This document shows, one piece after another, positions 1 to 8,813 of a DNA stretch of 64,000 nt. This DNA is from UBA11855 sp035297385 (lineage in GTDB: Archaea; Thermoproteota; Bathyarchaeia; Bathyarchaeales; Bathycorpusculaceae), in contig DATGZD010000158.1 of the NCBI GenBank assembly GCA_035297385.1, positions 1 to 64,000 of the forward strand. Direction: 5' to 3'. The translations under genes were made by a program, and so were the position numbers. Position 1 is the stretch's first letter. Every line of letters begins with the position of its first letter. The notes below the pieces were generated by a model. The model worked only from the letters and a program-made list of their open reading frames with translations, did no database searches and was not told the origin of the DNA.

Positions 1-2
1 AC

Positions 3-605
3 AGCATAAGTAATCTATTATCCGAATTAGGCTTTGAAATACAAATGCCTGGCTTGGCGACAGGCGAAAAGAGTGGAATGCGACATCAATTCAGCCTACT
101 CGCCAGGTAAGAAACCGAAGGTCGCCAAAACCTCATTGCACTAGACATGGTTGTTGCCGAAAGTGAAATCCAAGCCTCGCCATTAATACTATACATTTAC
201 AAAACGTCCGAAGTAACAGTTGATATCCCAATCTTCGTAGCCTTCCCGAAATTCAGCGACACAGCCCAAAAAATAGCTCAAGGACACAATATCCTTCTCA
301 TAGAAGGATCTCCAGATGAACCTAAAAACGTGGCTAAAATTAAGATTGAGATACAAGACAGATTAAACAGGAAACCCTCCGCTCAGATGGACACAAGTAC
401 CCAAGCTGAAAACAATACTGCTACATCTACAAATCCTCAAAGAATACAAAAACTATTCTCGCAGAATTCACAGAAAGAGGAAGAAAAAGAAAAGAAATCA
501 CAAGCACAGCTCTTCTCAGTAACATCCACAATACATCCTGAATCCAAAAAAACACGTGGGTTCATGAAATATTTGAAGAAAAATAAGACTGAAGAAGAGC
601 AATAG
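3..605 (+). pseudogene. Conserved archaeal protein with possible nuclease-like fold, interrupted by an in-frame stop
   Basis: The reading frame is open from the window edge to a TAA at 108-110, then continues in the same frame to the stop at 603-605. Residues on both sides read as one domain (FSLLAR, stop, ETEGRQNLIALDMVVAESE), so the TAA looks like a point change within one gene. A shorter product could start at the ATG at 147 (152 residues). The domain has a strand pattern with an acidic pair (IALD, then ESE) and a later VDIPIFVAFP strand, which suggests a restriction-endonuclease-like fold, but this is a weak guess. The C-terminal 80 residues are charged and low in complexity (EEEKEKK). 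The true N-terminus lies outside the window. It could instead be an intact gene with a sequencing error. Confidence 0.5.
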
Positions 606-677
606 ATTAAGAAAATAGTTTTTAAAACAACACATTTTAAGAGTTAAGCACGTTTTTCTCAGCATAAAGGAATCAAC

Positions 678-1139
678 ATGTCCGCAGAAGAAAAGAAGGA
701 CGAGAGCCTAATCAGCTACTGCGGACTCTACTGTGGTGATTGTCATGCATTCAGAGGAAGAATTAGTGACCTCGTAATCGAACTCAGAAAAGACCTCAGA
801 AGAACTCAATACGATAAATTCGCCAAAAACATCCAAAAATACGACTCTGGCAAAGAGCTGAAATACTTTGATGAATGCTACCAAGCATTGGGTGCAATGA
901 TAAGATTTCGCTGCCAACAAGGATGTAGAGCAGGCGGAGGCACAGCTAACTGTAAAATAAAGGAATGTTGCACAAAACTCGGGTTTGAAGGCTGCTGGCA
1001 ATGCCGCGAAATGGAAAAATGCTCTAACTTCAACGTATTAAAACCAAACCATGGCAAGGCCAACATAAACAACCTAAGAACAATCCGCAAAAGAGGCAAA
1101 GCCGAATTTATAAAAGGACATCGAGAATGGTACGGCTAA
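678..1139 (+). CDS. DUF3795 family cysteine-rich protein
   Basis: This 153-residue soluble protein opens with the DUF3795 signature ISYCGLYCGDC near residues 13-23. Further cysteines follow in CQQGCRAGG, CKIKECC and CWQCREMEKC. The cysteine spacing implies a bound metal or iron-sulfur cluster, but the family's function is unknown. The length is normal for the family. The ATG at 678 follows AAAGGAATCAAC, a weak Shine-Dalgarno. It stands alone, with no operon partner. Confidence 0.8.
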   Translation: MSAEEKKDESLISYCGLYCGDCHAFRGRISDLVIELRKDLRRTQYDKFAKNIQKYDSGKELKYFDECYQALGAMIRFRCQQGCRAGGGTANCKIKECCTKLGFEGCWQCREMEKCSNFNVLKPNHGKANINNLRTIRKRGKAEFIKGHREWYG

Positions 1140-1265
1140 AAATCAACCAAACAATTAGTCTTTCTCATAACATCTTTTAGGACAGCACATTCTAGAGCTA
1201 CGTTAGTCCACCGGAGAAAAGAAGAAACTCGCCAATCTCCTTTTGTAAATTTTCCACTTGAAGTT

Positions 1266-1445
1266 CTATTTACTAGAGACTAAGAGCTCCTCCCACGGGA
1301 TTATACCAATTGTAGTATTGTCTTCCATTGGAGTTTTGTTCTCCAAATCAAAATCCAGACTACCCCTAAGGTTTCTATAAGCAACAAGATAATTCAAAAG
1401 GTCCTCTGCTGCTTCATCCATCACAACTATAGTCGTTATGTCCAT
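1266..1445 (-). CDS. Small hypothetical protein, 59 residues
   Basis: Reading the minus strand from the ATG at 1445 gives 59 codons and a TAG. The start sits 11 nt after GGAG in GTAGGAGAGTAAAG, a good Shine-Dalgarno. The product begins MDITTIVVMDEAAEDLL and ends GIIPWEELLVSSK. It is acidic, has no membrane segment, and matches no family I recognise. The intact frame, ribosome site and codon-like composition support a real gene, but a chance ORF of this size cannot be excluded. Confidence 0.5.
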   Translation of the reverse strand: MDITTIVVMDEAAEDLLNYLVAYRNLRGSLDFDLENKTPMEDNTTIGIIPWEELLVSSK

Positions 1446-1782
1446 ATTTCTTTACTCTCCTACGTTTTACTTTCCTTTTTATGCGAATATGATTTATTAA
1501 CTCTCAATAAAAGCCACTAACTAATAAAGCACACGCAGAAAACTACTTTTCGTATTTCTGTTTTACAGACATACAGTTGTGAACAGTCAATACTAATATT
1601 GAATGCGAAAAAGCAATCGAATGCGTGTTAAGCCCGCAATCCCGCTTTCTTACCACCGTCTAAGAAATAAGAAAGTGGTACCCGCAATAACAATTTTGAA
1701 CTTCACATTCATAATTATAGCCAATTTTGCCAATTCAAAGTACTACAAAAAAAAGAAGAATTAGAATAGTGAATGGAAGATT
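1446..1782. other. Intergenic region with one hairpin
   Basis: No coding frame is convincing here. A perfect 8-bp inverted repeat, CTTTCTTA at 1645-1652 and TAAGAAAG at 1668-1675, could form a stem with a 15-nt loop. It is flanked by two copies of CCCGCAAT. A small RNA or terminator is possible, but nothing decides between them. It lies between two minus-strand genes, so it probably also holds the promoter of the 59-residue ORF. Confidence 0.3.
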
Positions 1783-1998
1783 CTACCCTTGTCTTTCAAC
1801 CACAAACGCAATCTTGACAACAGTCCGATATTCAACAATCTTGTTATTCTCAACTTTTGCGTTGCAACGTTTCACATAAACAGATTTTATATTCCTGATT
1901 GTTCTTGCTGCTTCTTCCAAAGCATTCTTTGCCGCCTCTTCCCAATTTACTGGCGAGGTCCCTATCAATTCAACAATTTTTACAACCGCCAAACTCAT
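1783..1998 (-). CDS. Dodecin family flavin-storage protein
   Basis: The 71-residue product begins MSLAVVKIVELIGTSP and has the dodecin hallmarks: a first strand, a helix with WEEAAKNALEEAARTIRNI, then two strands with KVENNKIVEYRTVVKIAFVVE. Dodecins form hollow dodecamers that bind flavins, buffering free FMN or riboflavin in the cytoplasm. The ATG at 1998 fits the family N-terminus better than the upstream GTG at 2019, which would add seven atypical residues. This could serve the flavin and F420 enzymes of the cell, but no neighbour proves it. Confidence 0.88.
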   Translation of the reverse strand: MSLAVVKIVELIGTSPVNWEEAAKNALEEAARTIRNIKSVYVKRCNAKVENNKIVEYRTVVKIAFVVERQG

Positions 1999-2105
1999 CA
2001 CATCCAAAACAAAATACACCTATTCATTCTATAAGTCTATTGGGTCAAAAGAACCTCAAAAATCGCCAACAACTATCAAGCTCGAATTTTGAGATAATGC
2101 TTAAG

Positions 2106-2150
2106 TTTAAAAAGCAAACGATCCAAAGTAGAAGTGGAGGAGGGATAGAG
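2106..2150 (+). promoter_or_regulatory. TATA box and strong ribosome site for the downstream membrane protein
   Basis: TTTAAAAA at 2106-2113 is a TATA-like element. GGAGGAGGGAT at 2136-2146 is an unusually long Shine-Dalgarno match about 8 nt before the ATG at 2155. Confidence 0.55.
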
Positions 2151-2154
2151 AGAA

Positions 2155-2523
2155 ATGGATATCATAGCAACAATAATACAGTTAATCGTTTCAACTATAA
2201 TCCTCGCACCAGTGCTTTGGATTGCTGGAAGACTACTTGCTGGCAGAAGCAAAGCAAGATTCACTGATGCACTCTGGATTGCGTTTCTGGGAACACTCAT
2301 CGGAGTTATATTTAGCGCACTGCTGGAAGGAGTCGTCGGTAGCCTTATTGGCGCCATAATTATGTTCTTCGTCTGGCTATTCCTGATTCGACACTTCTTT
2401 GACACTGGATGGCTAAGAGCTCTAGCAATAGCTATCGTGGCAGTAATAATCTTCATCATCATCTTCATAATACTGGCGGCAATACTGATACTGATCGGAA
2501 TCTCATTAACACCACTTATCTAG
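2155..2523 (+). CDS. Small integral membrane protein
   Basis: This 122-residue hydrophobic protein has about four predicted membrane helices: residues 4-27, 40-58, 61-80 and 88-118, with short charged loops such as RSKAR and RHFFDTG. No family is recognised. The last helix is almost pure Ile/Ala/Val, which makes topology prediction uncertain. A TATA box and a strong ribosome site precede it and a T-tract follows, so it is probably transcribed alone. It could be a phage-holin-like or stress membrane protein, but nothing supports either. Confidence 0.65.
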   Translation: MDIIATIIQLIVSTIILAPVLWIAGRLLAGRSKARFTDALWIAFLGTLIGVIFSALLEGVVGSLIGAIIMFFVWLFLIRHFFDTGWLRALAIAIVAVIIFIIIFIILAAILILIGISLTPLI

Positions 2524-2552
2524 ATGCAGCTCTCAAAATCAGAACTCACCCA

Positions 2553-2571
2553 TTTTTTTATCACTTTTTTT
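2553..2571 (+). terminator. T-tract terminator
   Basis: Two runs of seven T, separated by ATCAC, lie 30-50 nt after the stop of the membrane protein. Archaeal RNA polymerase terminates at such oligo-T runs without needing a hairpin. Confidence 0.5.
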
Positions 2572-2651
2572 CCAGCACTCCTATCAGCACACAAATCGAA
2601 TATGCTGTAGATTTAACAGCAGATACTGAAAGCTACACAAGATTATTCATG

Positions 2652-3008
2652 CTATGTCTGCACTACACAAAATAGATTACCATCAGGATCTTCTAAAACA
2701 ATAAAATCATCTTCAGGATCATACGTTTGCCGATGGGATTTTGCTCCAATTCTCAGCAACCTCTTAACCTCAACGTCTTGATTTTCTGCATACAAATCAA
2801 GATGTAAACGTGGATTCCGAGCACTTCCTAATTGTTCATCATCTAATGCTTTATCTAAAGACACATTCGGACCTTTTCTTTCAGGATCACATAAAATTAC
2901 GAATCCATCCTGGACAGGCATTCCTGGAACATAGTGAAGAGCTTCCTGCCAGAATGTCAACATCTCATCAAATTTTCTACACTTAACAACAATGGACCCT
3001 ATTCTCAT
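2652..3008 (-). CDS. VOC (glyoxalase/bleomycin-resistance-like) protein
   Basis: The 118-residue product shows the paired beta-alpha-beta-beta-beta units of the vicinal oxygen chelate fold: RIGSIVVKCRKFDEMLTFWQ at the start, LHLDLYAENQDVEV in the middle and a C-terminal FIVLEDPDGNLFCVVQ. The EDPDGNLF motif is typical and supplies a metal-ligand glutamate in active members. The substrate cannot be inferred, because the family includes glyoxalases, dioxygenases and antibiotic-binding proteins. I chose the ATG at 3008; an upstream TTG at 3014 adds two residues. It is a lone gene. Confidence 0.82.
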   Translation of the reverse strand: MRIGSIVVKCRKFDEMLTFWQEALHYVPGMPVQDGFVILCDPERKGPNVSLDKALDDEQLGSARNPRLHLDLYAENQDVEVKRLLRIGAKSHRQTYDPEDDFIVLEDPDGNLFCVVQT

Positions 3009-3157
3009 ACTCAATCAACCATCCTATGTCCGAACCTACCCTAAAAACTTACTCAAAAACCACAATAATCTCAAATATTCCTAATCACTTCCTTCTACAT
3101 GCAACTCTTCTCTAAAAGTGAAAGCGATGAGTTGTTCGAAGAACAATTACGTCATGG

Positions 3158-3774
3158 ATGCAAGCAAGAGACATAGCTCATTTTTCGAATAGTGAGTATA
3201 AGCCTTTAAAAATCGTTATAGTTTCCGACGTTCACCTTGGCTATCAAAACACTGGTAAAGAATCATTTAAGAAATTTCTCAAAAGTCTACAAAAAGATAA
3301 AGAAACCACAGATTTAGTTTATTAGGGGATATCGCAGATATGCGGAGACAAGATGCCTTTGGGATTTTTCTTGAGCATTTGGACATTATGCAACATCCTG
3401 TCAATTTTAAACAAAAAATGAGATTACGTAGCAGGAAACCATGACTATCATGTCCTGCAACTACGTGATCACGACTACCATTCAATTTTACTAAGAACTT
3501 GAAATTTATCGACGGAAAAATAACCTGCAATGTAGTGCATGGCTATGAGTCTGATAAACATCAAAAAGTGCAAATAACCGAACGCGCGCTAGGCAACGTC
3601 AGATCCTCAACTGGCGGTGTCATAACCAGTGCTACTGTTCAGTATTCTGGTCAGGTAGCAGGATCAATAACTAGTAACTCAAGCGGAGGCTATACTAGCG
3701 CGCGCTTGAATGCTAGCGCTCAAATCCTTTTAAAATGGCTGATTGAGATCAATACACATTTACAACAATCTTGA
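3158..3774 (+). pseudogene. Decayed calcineurin-like metallophosphoesterase
   Basis: From the ATG at 3158 the frame reads to IVIVSDVHLGY, the first metallophosphoesterase motif (DxH), and stops near 3325. The next motif, LGDIADMRRQD, lies in another frame. VAGNHDYH, the GNH(D/E) motif, is in a third frame at about 3428-3451, and VHGYESD follows near 3535 after another shift. At least three frameshifts therefore break one ancestral gene of about 200 codons. The last open stretch (3499-3774) ends in low-complexity Ser/Gly/Thr sequence. The order and spacing of the motifs make the assignment firm. Several independent lesions make a sequencing error unlikely. Confidence 0.85.
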
Positions 3775-3800
3775 ACTTCTTGTGATAGCAAGAATCTTTT

Positions 3801-4811
3801 TCAAGATTCACGCAATGCTGGCAACACTTCGCGACCAAAGAAATCTATAGCTCCCAGTTGATCAGTAGCGCCAACATTAAGTAAAATATGTGTAGCACCT
3901 AAACTTTTAAGCTCTCTGAAGTCTCTCGCGAAATCTCCCGGATCTTCGCTTATTGTCCAACCCTCAATCACTTTGCTAATATTAATTTCTTTTTCTGCCC
4001 GAGCTTGAATATCCCTCGGACTAATATTATCATAATAACCAGCCTCCCAAGCTTTTGGTGTAAACCGCCATTTCTCAGCAACATCCATTGCATCTTTCTT
4101 ATCGCCTACAAACGCTCGATGCTCAACTAACATGGTCTTAATTTTTGAACCCTCATCATTTTTTTGAATCGCTTCTTCCCAAGCAGTCTTTAATTCAGGA
4201 CACGTCTTCAAAAAGGGCGCACCCGTAATCAACCCATCTCCATATAAGCCCGCTAACCTTGCACTCTTAGGTCCAGAAGCAGCTACATAGATTGGAATAC
4301 TCGACGTTGGAGGATCATACAACTTGCCATCTATACTCCAAAATCTACCAATAAATTCTACTTGGTTCCCTTTCCATAATTTACGAATAATCTTAACTGC
4401 CTCAATCAAACGTGCTGCACGTTCATCATATGCTGCCCATCCTCCACCCGCTGCACCTTCATTAAGGTTCTCGCCAGTTCCAACACCAAGAAAAAGATGA
4501 TTTGGAGCCAACATACTTAACGATGCCCACACTTGCGCAACAACACTTGGACAATAACGAAATATAGGACACGTTACGCTAGTTCCAATTTGAATACGTG
4601 AAGTACGTTGAGATAATGCAGCAAGCAAAGCCCACGCAGAACCACAGTGCCCCTCATTCGGCTGCCAAGGCTGAAAATGATCACTCGTCCATACACCATC
4701 AAAACCAGCCTTCTCAACCGCCACTCCATAGTCAATTAACTGTTTCAATGTGAATTGCTCATTCGCGAGTCCATAATAGATGATTGGACCCGATCTACTT
4801 TTTGATTCCAT
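3801..4811 (-). CDS. F420-dependent LLM-class oxidoreductase (glucose-6-phosphate dehydrogenase-like)
   Basis: This 336-residue protein has the luciferase-like TIM-barrel pattern: YYGLANEQFTLKQLI, then GFDGVWTSDHFQPWQ near residue 37, LGVGTGENLNE near 109 and YVAASGPKSARLAG near 175. These match the family of F420-dependent glucose-6-phosphate dehydrogenases and hydroxymycolate dehydrogenase-like enzymes, which transfer hydride to coenzyme F420. The length is usual for the family. The true substrate is unknown. With the F420:NADPH reductase-like gene near 33 kb it supports F420 use by this organism. It ends with a glycine-rich C-terminus, GATHILLNVGATDQLGAIDF. Confidence 0.85.
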   Translation of the reverse strand: MESKSRSGPIIYYGLANEQFTLKQLIDYGVAVEKAGFDGVWTSDHFQPWQPNEGHCGSAWALLAALSQRTSRIQIGTSVTCPIFRYCPSVVAQVWASLSMLAPNHLFLGVGTGENLNEGAAGGGWAAYDERAARLIEAVKIIRKLWKGNQVEFIGRFWSIDGKLYDPPTSSIPIYVAASGPKSARLAGLYGDGLITGAPFLKTCPELKTAWEEAIQKNDEGSKIKTMLVEHRAFVGDKKDAMDVAEKWRFTPKAWEAGYYDNISPRDIQARAEKEINISKVIEGWTISEDPGDFARDFRELKSLGATHILLNVGATDQLGAIDFFGREVLPALRES

Positions 4812-5207
4812 TATCTAACACCCGAGATATAGTTACATTTTGCACTGAATAACTCCTGTTTTAAGAATCGTTTAAGCATATGTTGTAGGCGATAAACACC
4901 AACATCCAAACGCAACAAACCAAGCATTAAAAGATATAACAAGCCATAACAAGACACAAAAGACATTCAGACAAAACCAGATAAACCAAGATGAATCTAG
5001 ACGAATCAAGACGTAACCTAAACGTAAAACAAGCTCAATTTCAAAAAAAACTAAAACAAGTTGCACAAAAAAACAACCGCTAATCTAATCACAACCACAC
5101 AAAAAGGACAAAGGAAAACCAAAAACAGACTTCTTCAAAAATACTCATGGATGAATAAATAACCAAAGTCCCAAAAAAAGAGAATAATGTTGGTTTTGCT
5201 TCTTTCT
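4812..5207 (-). other. Intergenic, U-rich on the minus-strand transcript; probable terminator region
   Basis: No gene is convincing here. The top strand is almost only A and C from 4870 to 5170. RNA from the upstream minus-strand beta-propeller gene would therefore run into U/G-rich sequence with several U-runs (for example opposite AAAAAAAA near 5043 and AAAAAAA near 5066). This suits archaeal termination. A 64-codon minus-strand frame here is low complexity and was rejected. Confidence 0.45.
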
Positions 5208-7691
5208 CTAAGCTCGTTTTCTAAGTATTAATGCGCCAACTATTGCTATTGCTAATATCACTGCGATACCAACGCCGAAGATCATCGTGTTATAGTCTGG
5301 AATTGCCAGCTGTGGTTGGGGCTCCGGTGCTGCGGCTGCGGGATTAACCGTCAAATAAGTTGATGTTGTTGAACCATAGTAACTGGCTGAACCCTTGAAT
5401 GTAGCCACAATTTGGTATGTTCCTGCTGTTTTTGGTATCCAATTGAGACCAAAGTTACCGTATGTATCAGTCCACGCAGTTCCAATATTAATCGTATTCA
5501 TATTCGAATCGACAGCTGTCAAGTCCACTTGTACTCCAGTAGCATTTGTAGGCCTCTCGAGTTGCTTGTACACGTAGAGCATCCAATCACTTTGACTATC
5601 ATCGGATACGGCTGGTACTCCGTTCGGGAACCGCAATGTTAAAGCGTCACTTTTTGTGCCTGGCGAGACATCCATGACACTGCCTTTTATTACAACGGAT
5701 AAATTAGCTGTAATCCCTGCATCAGGTGTTGTGACTGTTGTAGCGCTGGGCCCTTTGCCTATAGCATAGATCTGTTGATTATATGTATCCTGTGTAGCTA
5801 TGATGCTATCTCCAATAACCGCTCGACCTCCCCAGAAGGTCTGTCGGAAAGCACCGTTAATTCTCCAGATCAATTCGCCTGTTGTTGCATTCAAGGCAGT
5901 GAAAGGTGCACCACGCCACATTGGCATGATGGGTGAATGATCCATGTTTCCCAAGTAGATCTTTCCGTCAGTAATGAAGGCAATTACTGTCCACCAATTG
6001 TTACCATACAGATTTTGATGGAGAGTATCAGTTGAATTATAAGTCCATAATAAGTCGCCTGTCGTAACATTGTAAGCATATACAGTTCCGCTTACACTTG
6101 CTGAATAGAAAATGCCGTATGCAAGACCCCTAACTCTCTGTCCAGATGTTGCATCCCAAGCATTTGAGTACATTTCCGAATTCTTTATTTGCCATAGAAA
6201 ATCACCTGTCTCGAGACTGAAACCATAATATTTCCTGTTCTCTTTAGTTAAGTAAATGCCGACTAAGTTATCTTTGTCCCAACCTGGCCAACCCGCTAAG
6301 GTTAAGTTCCCAGCACTCCATTCAGAGGGTGCCGCAATTGACTTATTGAACAGCAATGTTCCTTCACTACCGCTTTGTAGACTCAAAGCCCACAAATCGA
6401 CTTCAGTTGAAGTTACGCGTGCTCCAATTACACGATCGCCAACGAATACTGTTTGAATTGTACCTGGCAACGTATAGCCAGCCGTATTTAATGCGGGTAT
6501 TGAGACATTCAAATCGTAGCCACGTGCTGTTGCGTTGTATGTTACTCCTTGAATTTGACTACCCCAGCTGTAAGCCATCCCTGTTTTGTTGTTTGCAACA
6601 ACATAAGTTGAGTTCCATTTAAGCAAACGCCAATTTGGACTTGAGGCAGTTCCTATATTTGCCATTGAATACTTTACGATTTCACCGTTTGGTCCATAGT
6701 AGTTGGTTCCGCTAGGAACATTTGTCATATTGTATTTCAAGTCACCCGTAAGTGCATCGAAAGCGTACCAATTGGTACCACTTGTTGCCCAAAGATATGA
6801 GAATCCACCTTCATAGTTCAAAGAACTCCAGAACAACACTTGGCCGAAAGCTAATCTTTGATTGTTTAGCAGAGTTCTTTCCCATAGTTGTTTTCCAGTG
6901 TGTAGATCTACTGCAACGACTGCTTGCTGTGGAGAAGCGGCGATATACTTGTTATAGTAGAGAATTCCACCTATAACGGCTGATCCTACCCATTTACCCT
7001 CATAGGCATCTCCTGTTCCGTATCCGTTTTCATTACCTCCTCCTAACAGTCCACCCATTGCTTCACCTATTGGTCTTGTCCATAGTATATGTGCACTTTC
7101 TGGTCCTTGATTGCCCGGTGCATACATATTAAGTGGCGCTGCTACCCAATTGCCTGCTAGATTAGTCCATTCCCTAAGTTGAGAGTCAACTGGTCGACTC
7201 CAGTACTCTGACGGAAGCGGTTGACCCGGATAGTAGGATAATGGTTGTGATTGCACAACTAAGGCTAATACATCACTCTTACTCGCTGAATAAGTTACGT
7301 TACGGTAATCTTGCTGTGGAAAGTTTACTTGGAGATAGTATGTACCGACTTGATCAGGTACAAAACTTCTCCCCGTGGCTCCCGTTGAATCAGTATTAAA
7401 GGGTCCAAGAGTATCATTTGTACGATCAGGCTTCGTAACTGATATGGTTAGCCCCTTCCAATTGTCAGCTTGATCCATCAAATAGTTTAAGGCTCCAAAA
7501 TTGAGAAGGGTTTCTTGATTCACTCCGACTGGATTGGGTATTGCATCAATGAAAGGATACGCTGTTGTGGCAGATGCTGCTTTAACGTTTGGCAAAGCAA
7601 ACAACGTTACAGCAAAAGATGCTATTAGTAAAACAGCGATTGCAGAAGCTATAACTTTTCTTCGTAAATTTTTCATTTCTTTTTTCTCCAA
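5208..7691 (-). CDS. Secreted, membrane-anchored PQQ-type beta-propeller protein
   Basis: This 827-residue protein begins with a basic stretch and a hydrophobic signal segment (residues about 13-38, ending NVKAASA). It ends with a helix and positive tail (about 795-827, ending LILRKRA), so it is exported and held at the outer face. Between them lie at least five PQQ-like blade motifs: GKQLWERTLL, GDLKYN, GDFLWQIKN, GDLLWTYN and GELIWRING. A C-terminal immunoglobulin-like domain occupies roughly residues 660-780. Such propellers in archaea are thought to bind proteins, sugars or cofactors at the surface. No PQQ ligands are assured and no catalysis is claimed. A short RBS (GGAGAAAAAAG) precedes the start, and a conserved start follows shortly at MKNLRRK. 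Confidence 0.8.
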   Translation of the reverse strand: MEKKEMKNLRRKVIASAIAVLLIASFAVTLFALPNVKAASATTAYPFIDAIPNPVGVNQETLLNFGALNYLMDQADNWKGLTISVTKPDRTNDTLGPFNTDSTGATGRSFVPDQVGTYYLQVNFPQQDYRNVTYSASKSDVLALVVQSQPLSYYPGQPLPSEYWSRPVDSQLREWTNLAGNWVAAPLNMYAPGNQGPESAHILWTRPIGEAMGGLLGGGNENGYGTGDAYEGKWVGSAVIGGILYYNKYIAASPQQAVVAVDLHTGKQLWERTLLNNQRLAFGQVLFWSSLNYEGGFSYLWATSGTNWYAFDALTGDLKYNMTNVPSGTNYYGPNGEIVKYSMANIGTASSPNWRLLKWNSTYVVANNKTGMAYSWGSQIQGVTYNATARGYDLNVSIPALNTAGYTLPGTIQTVFVGDRVIGARVTSTEVDLWALSLQSGSEGTLLFNKSIAAPSEWSAGNLTLAGWPGWDKDNLVGIYLTKENRKYYGFSLETGDFLWQIKNSEMYSNAWDATSGQRVRGLAYGIFYSASVSGTVYAYNVTTGDLLWTYNSTDTLHQNLYGNNWWTVIAFITDGKIYLGNMDHSPIMPMWRGAPFTALNATTGELIWRINGAFRQTFWGGRAVIGDSIIATQDTYNQQIYAIGKGPSATTVTTPDAGITANLSVVIKGSVMDVSPGTKSDALTLRFPNGVPAVSDDSQSDWMLYVYKQLERPTNATGVQVDLTAVDSNMNTINIGTAWTDTYGNFGLNWIPKTAGTYQIVATFKGSASYYGSTTSTYLTVNPAAAAPEPQPQLAIPDYNTMIFGVGIAVILAIAIVGALILRKRA

Positions 7692-7859
7692 CTGTTTATT
7701 ACTATTGTAATAATGGCTTTCAGGAGTCTATTTAAGTATTTCCAGAAATTGTTCAATGAAGACAACTATCTAAGAAAAGCAGTTTAAAAAACAAAAACCT
7801 TTGAGCCAACCACAAAAAATACGAAAAAAGAAGGACATTTTTTACGATTCTGTTTCTTC

Positions 7860-8813
7860 TTAGTCTCTATTTCCTGTTAATAACTCTTTGACAGTCATTG
7901 TTCTAATTTCAAGTCTATAATTAATTCTAGCTTTCATAACGCCCTCAAACGCATCTTTGCCAAAACTAAATGCGACAATCGTTCCATTCCTTGCCTTGTT
8001 TCGAGCCAAAGCTGCCGCAAAACTATCAATCATGCGTTTACCAACATCATCTTCATGCCTAATCTGAATAGGATAACCTTCTGGAGTGTGAGCATCTATT
8101 CCCAAAAACACGTCCTTTTGTGACGCCGGATTAGCACGTAGCTTCTTAACAACCCATTCTTGAAACTCAAAAGACGTAAGTTGATGAAGGCTCGTTTCCG
8201 TAACTCTTCTTTTCTTAAAAAAAACAAAACCTGCTGCCACGACTGCACCCACCACAACCACACCAACAGTTACCCCTATGCCTCCAACATTCGTAATAGC
8301 CGCAAAATCACTTACAACGCCGGTACCACCACAATCAGGACAAGTTGCTGTTTCAAATACATAGCCAGCTCCATCACATGTCGGACAATCAGCATTAAGC
8401 TTGACAGAAAAAGCATAATATGGCTGATAATCAACTCCTTCAACTATAACCATTACTGTTATATCTTGACCAGGTGGAAAAAGGGTTCTAGCAGAAGTAT
8501 TCGAAACAGTCTCAGTTTGAGATTTCTTAACTATTGCAGTAACAGTACCATAGACTGATTCAATGCCACCGTTATTGAAAACACCTGAGACTGAACAAGC
8601 AAGACGAGGACCAGATGAAGCAGAACCAGCAAACGTTCTCTTCAGAACAACACCGGCTACAGACGTTGTTGAACCTCCACAGGTTGGACAAGCTGTACTC
8701 TCTTTTATCTTACCAGTTCCACTACATCTTGGGCACGTCGCACCAAATGCCACACAAACAACAGACGAAAACAGAATAACTATCAATAAGACGATGGGCA
8801 GTTTGCACTTCAT
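7860..8813 (-). CDS. Membrane protein with two DnaJ-type zinc-finger modules and a nuclease-like cytosolic domain
   Basis: The 317-residue product starts with a signal segment (residues 1-25). It then carries CPRCSGTG...CPTCGGS at 27-47, a middle domain of about 95 residues, and a second pair CPTCDGAG...CPDCGGTG near 143-165. A membrane helix spans about 175-197, followed by KKRR. By the positive-inside rule the zinc fingers face outward and the C-terminal 110 residues face the cytosol. That end (FQEWVVKKL, FLGIDAHTPEGYPIQIR, GTIVAFSFGKDA) resembles Mrr/PD-(D/E)XK nuclease-like domains. The usual catalytic lysine of QxK is an arginine (QIR), so it may be inactive. I know no named family with this arrangement. 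Confidence 0.7.
   Translation of the reverse strand: MKCKLPIVLLIVILFSSVVCVAFGATCPRCSGTGKIKESTACPTCGGSTTSVAGVVLKRTFAGSASSGPRLACSVSGVFNNGGIESVYGTVTAIVKKSQTETVSNTSARTLFPPGQDITVMVIVEGVDYQPYYAFSVKLNADCPTCDGAGYVFETATCPDCGGTGVVSDFAAITNVGGIGVTVGVVVVGAVVAAGFVFFKKRRVTETSLHQLTSFEFQEWVVKKLRANPASQKDVFLGIDAHTPEGYPIQIRHEDDVGKRMIDSFAAALARNKARNGTIVAFSFGKDAFEGVMKARINYRLEIRTMTVKELLTGNRD

Noticed and set aside
1621..1690. Short repeats CCCGCAAT and a hairpin as a CRISPR or mobile-element mark
   Set aside because: There are only two copies and no spacers or terminal inverted repeats; no array or insertion sequence is present.
4872..5066. 64-codon minus-strand frame with many Leu, Val, Phe and Trp
   Set aside because: It results from the strong A/C bias of the top strand, has no ribosome site and no family likeness; it is better explained as the U-rich 3' region of the upstream gene.
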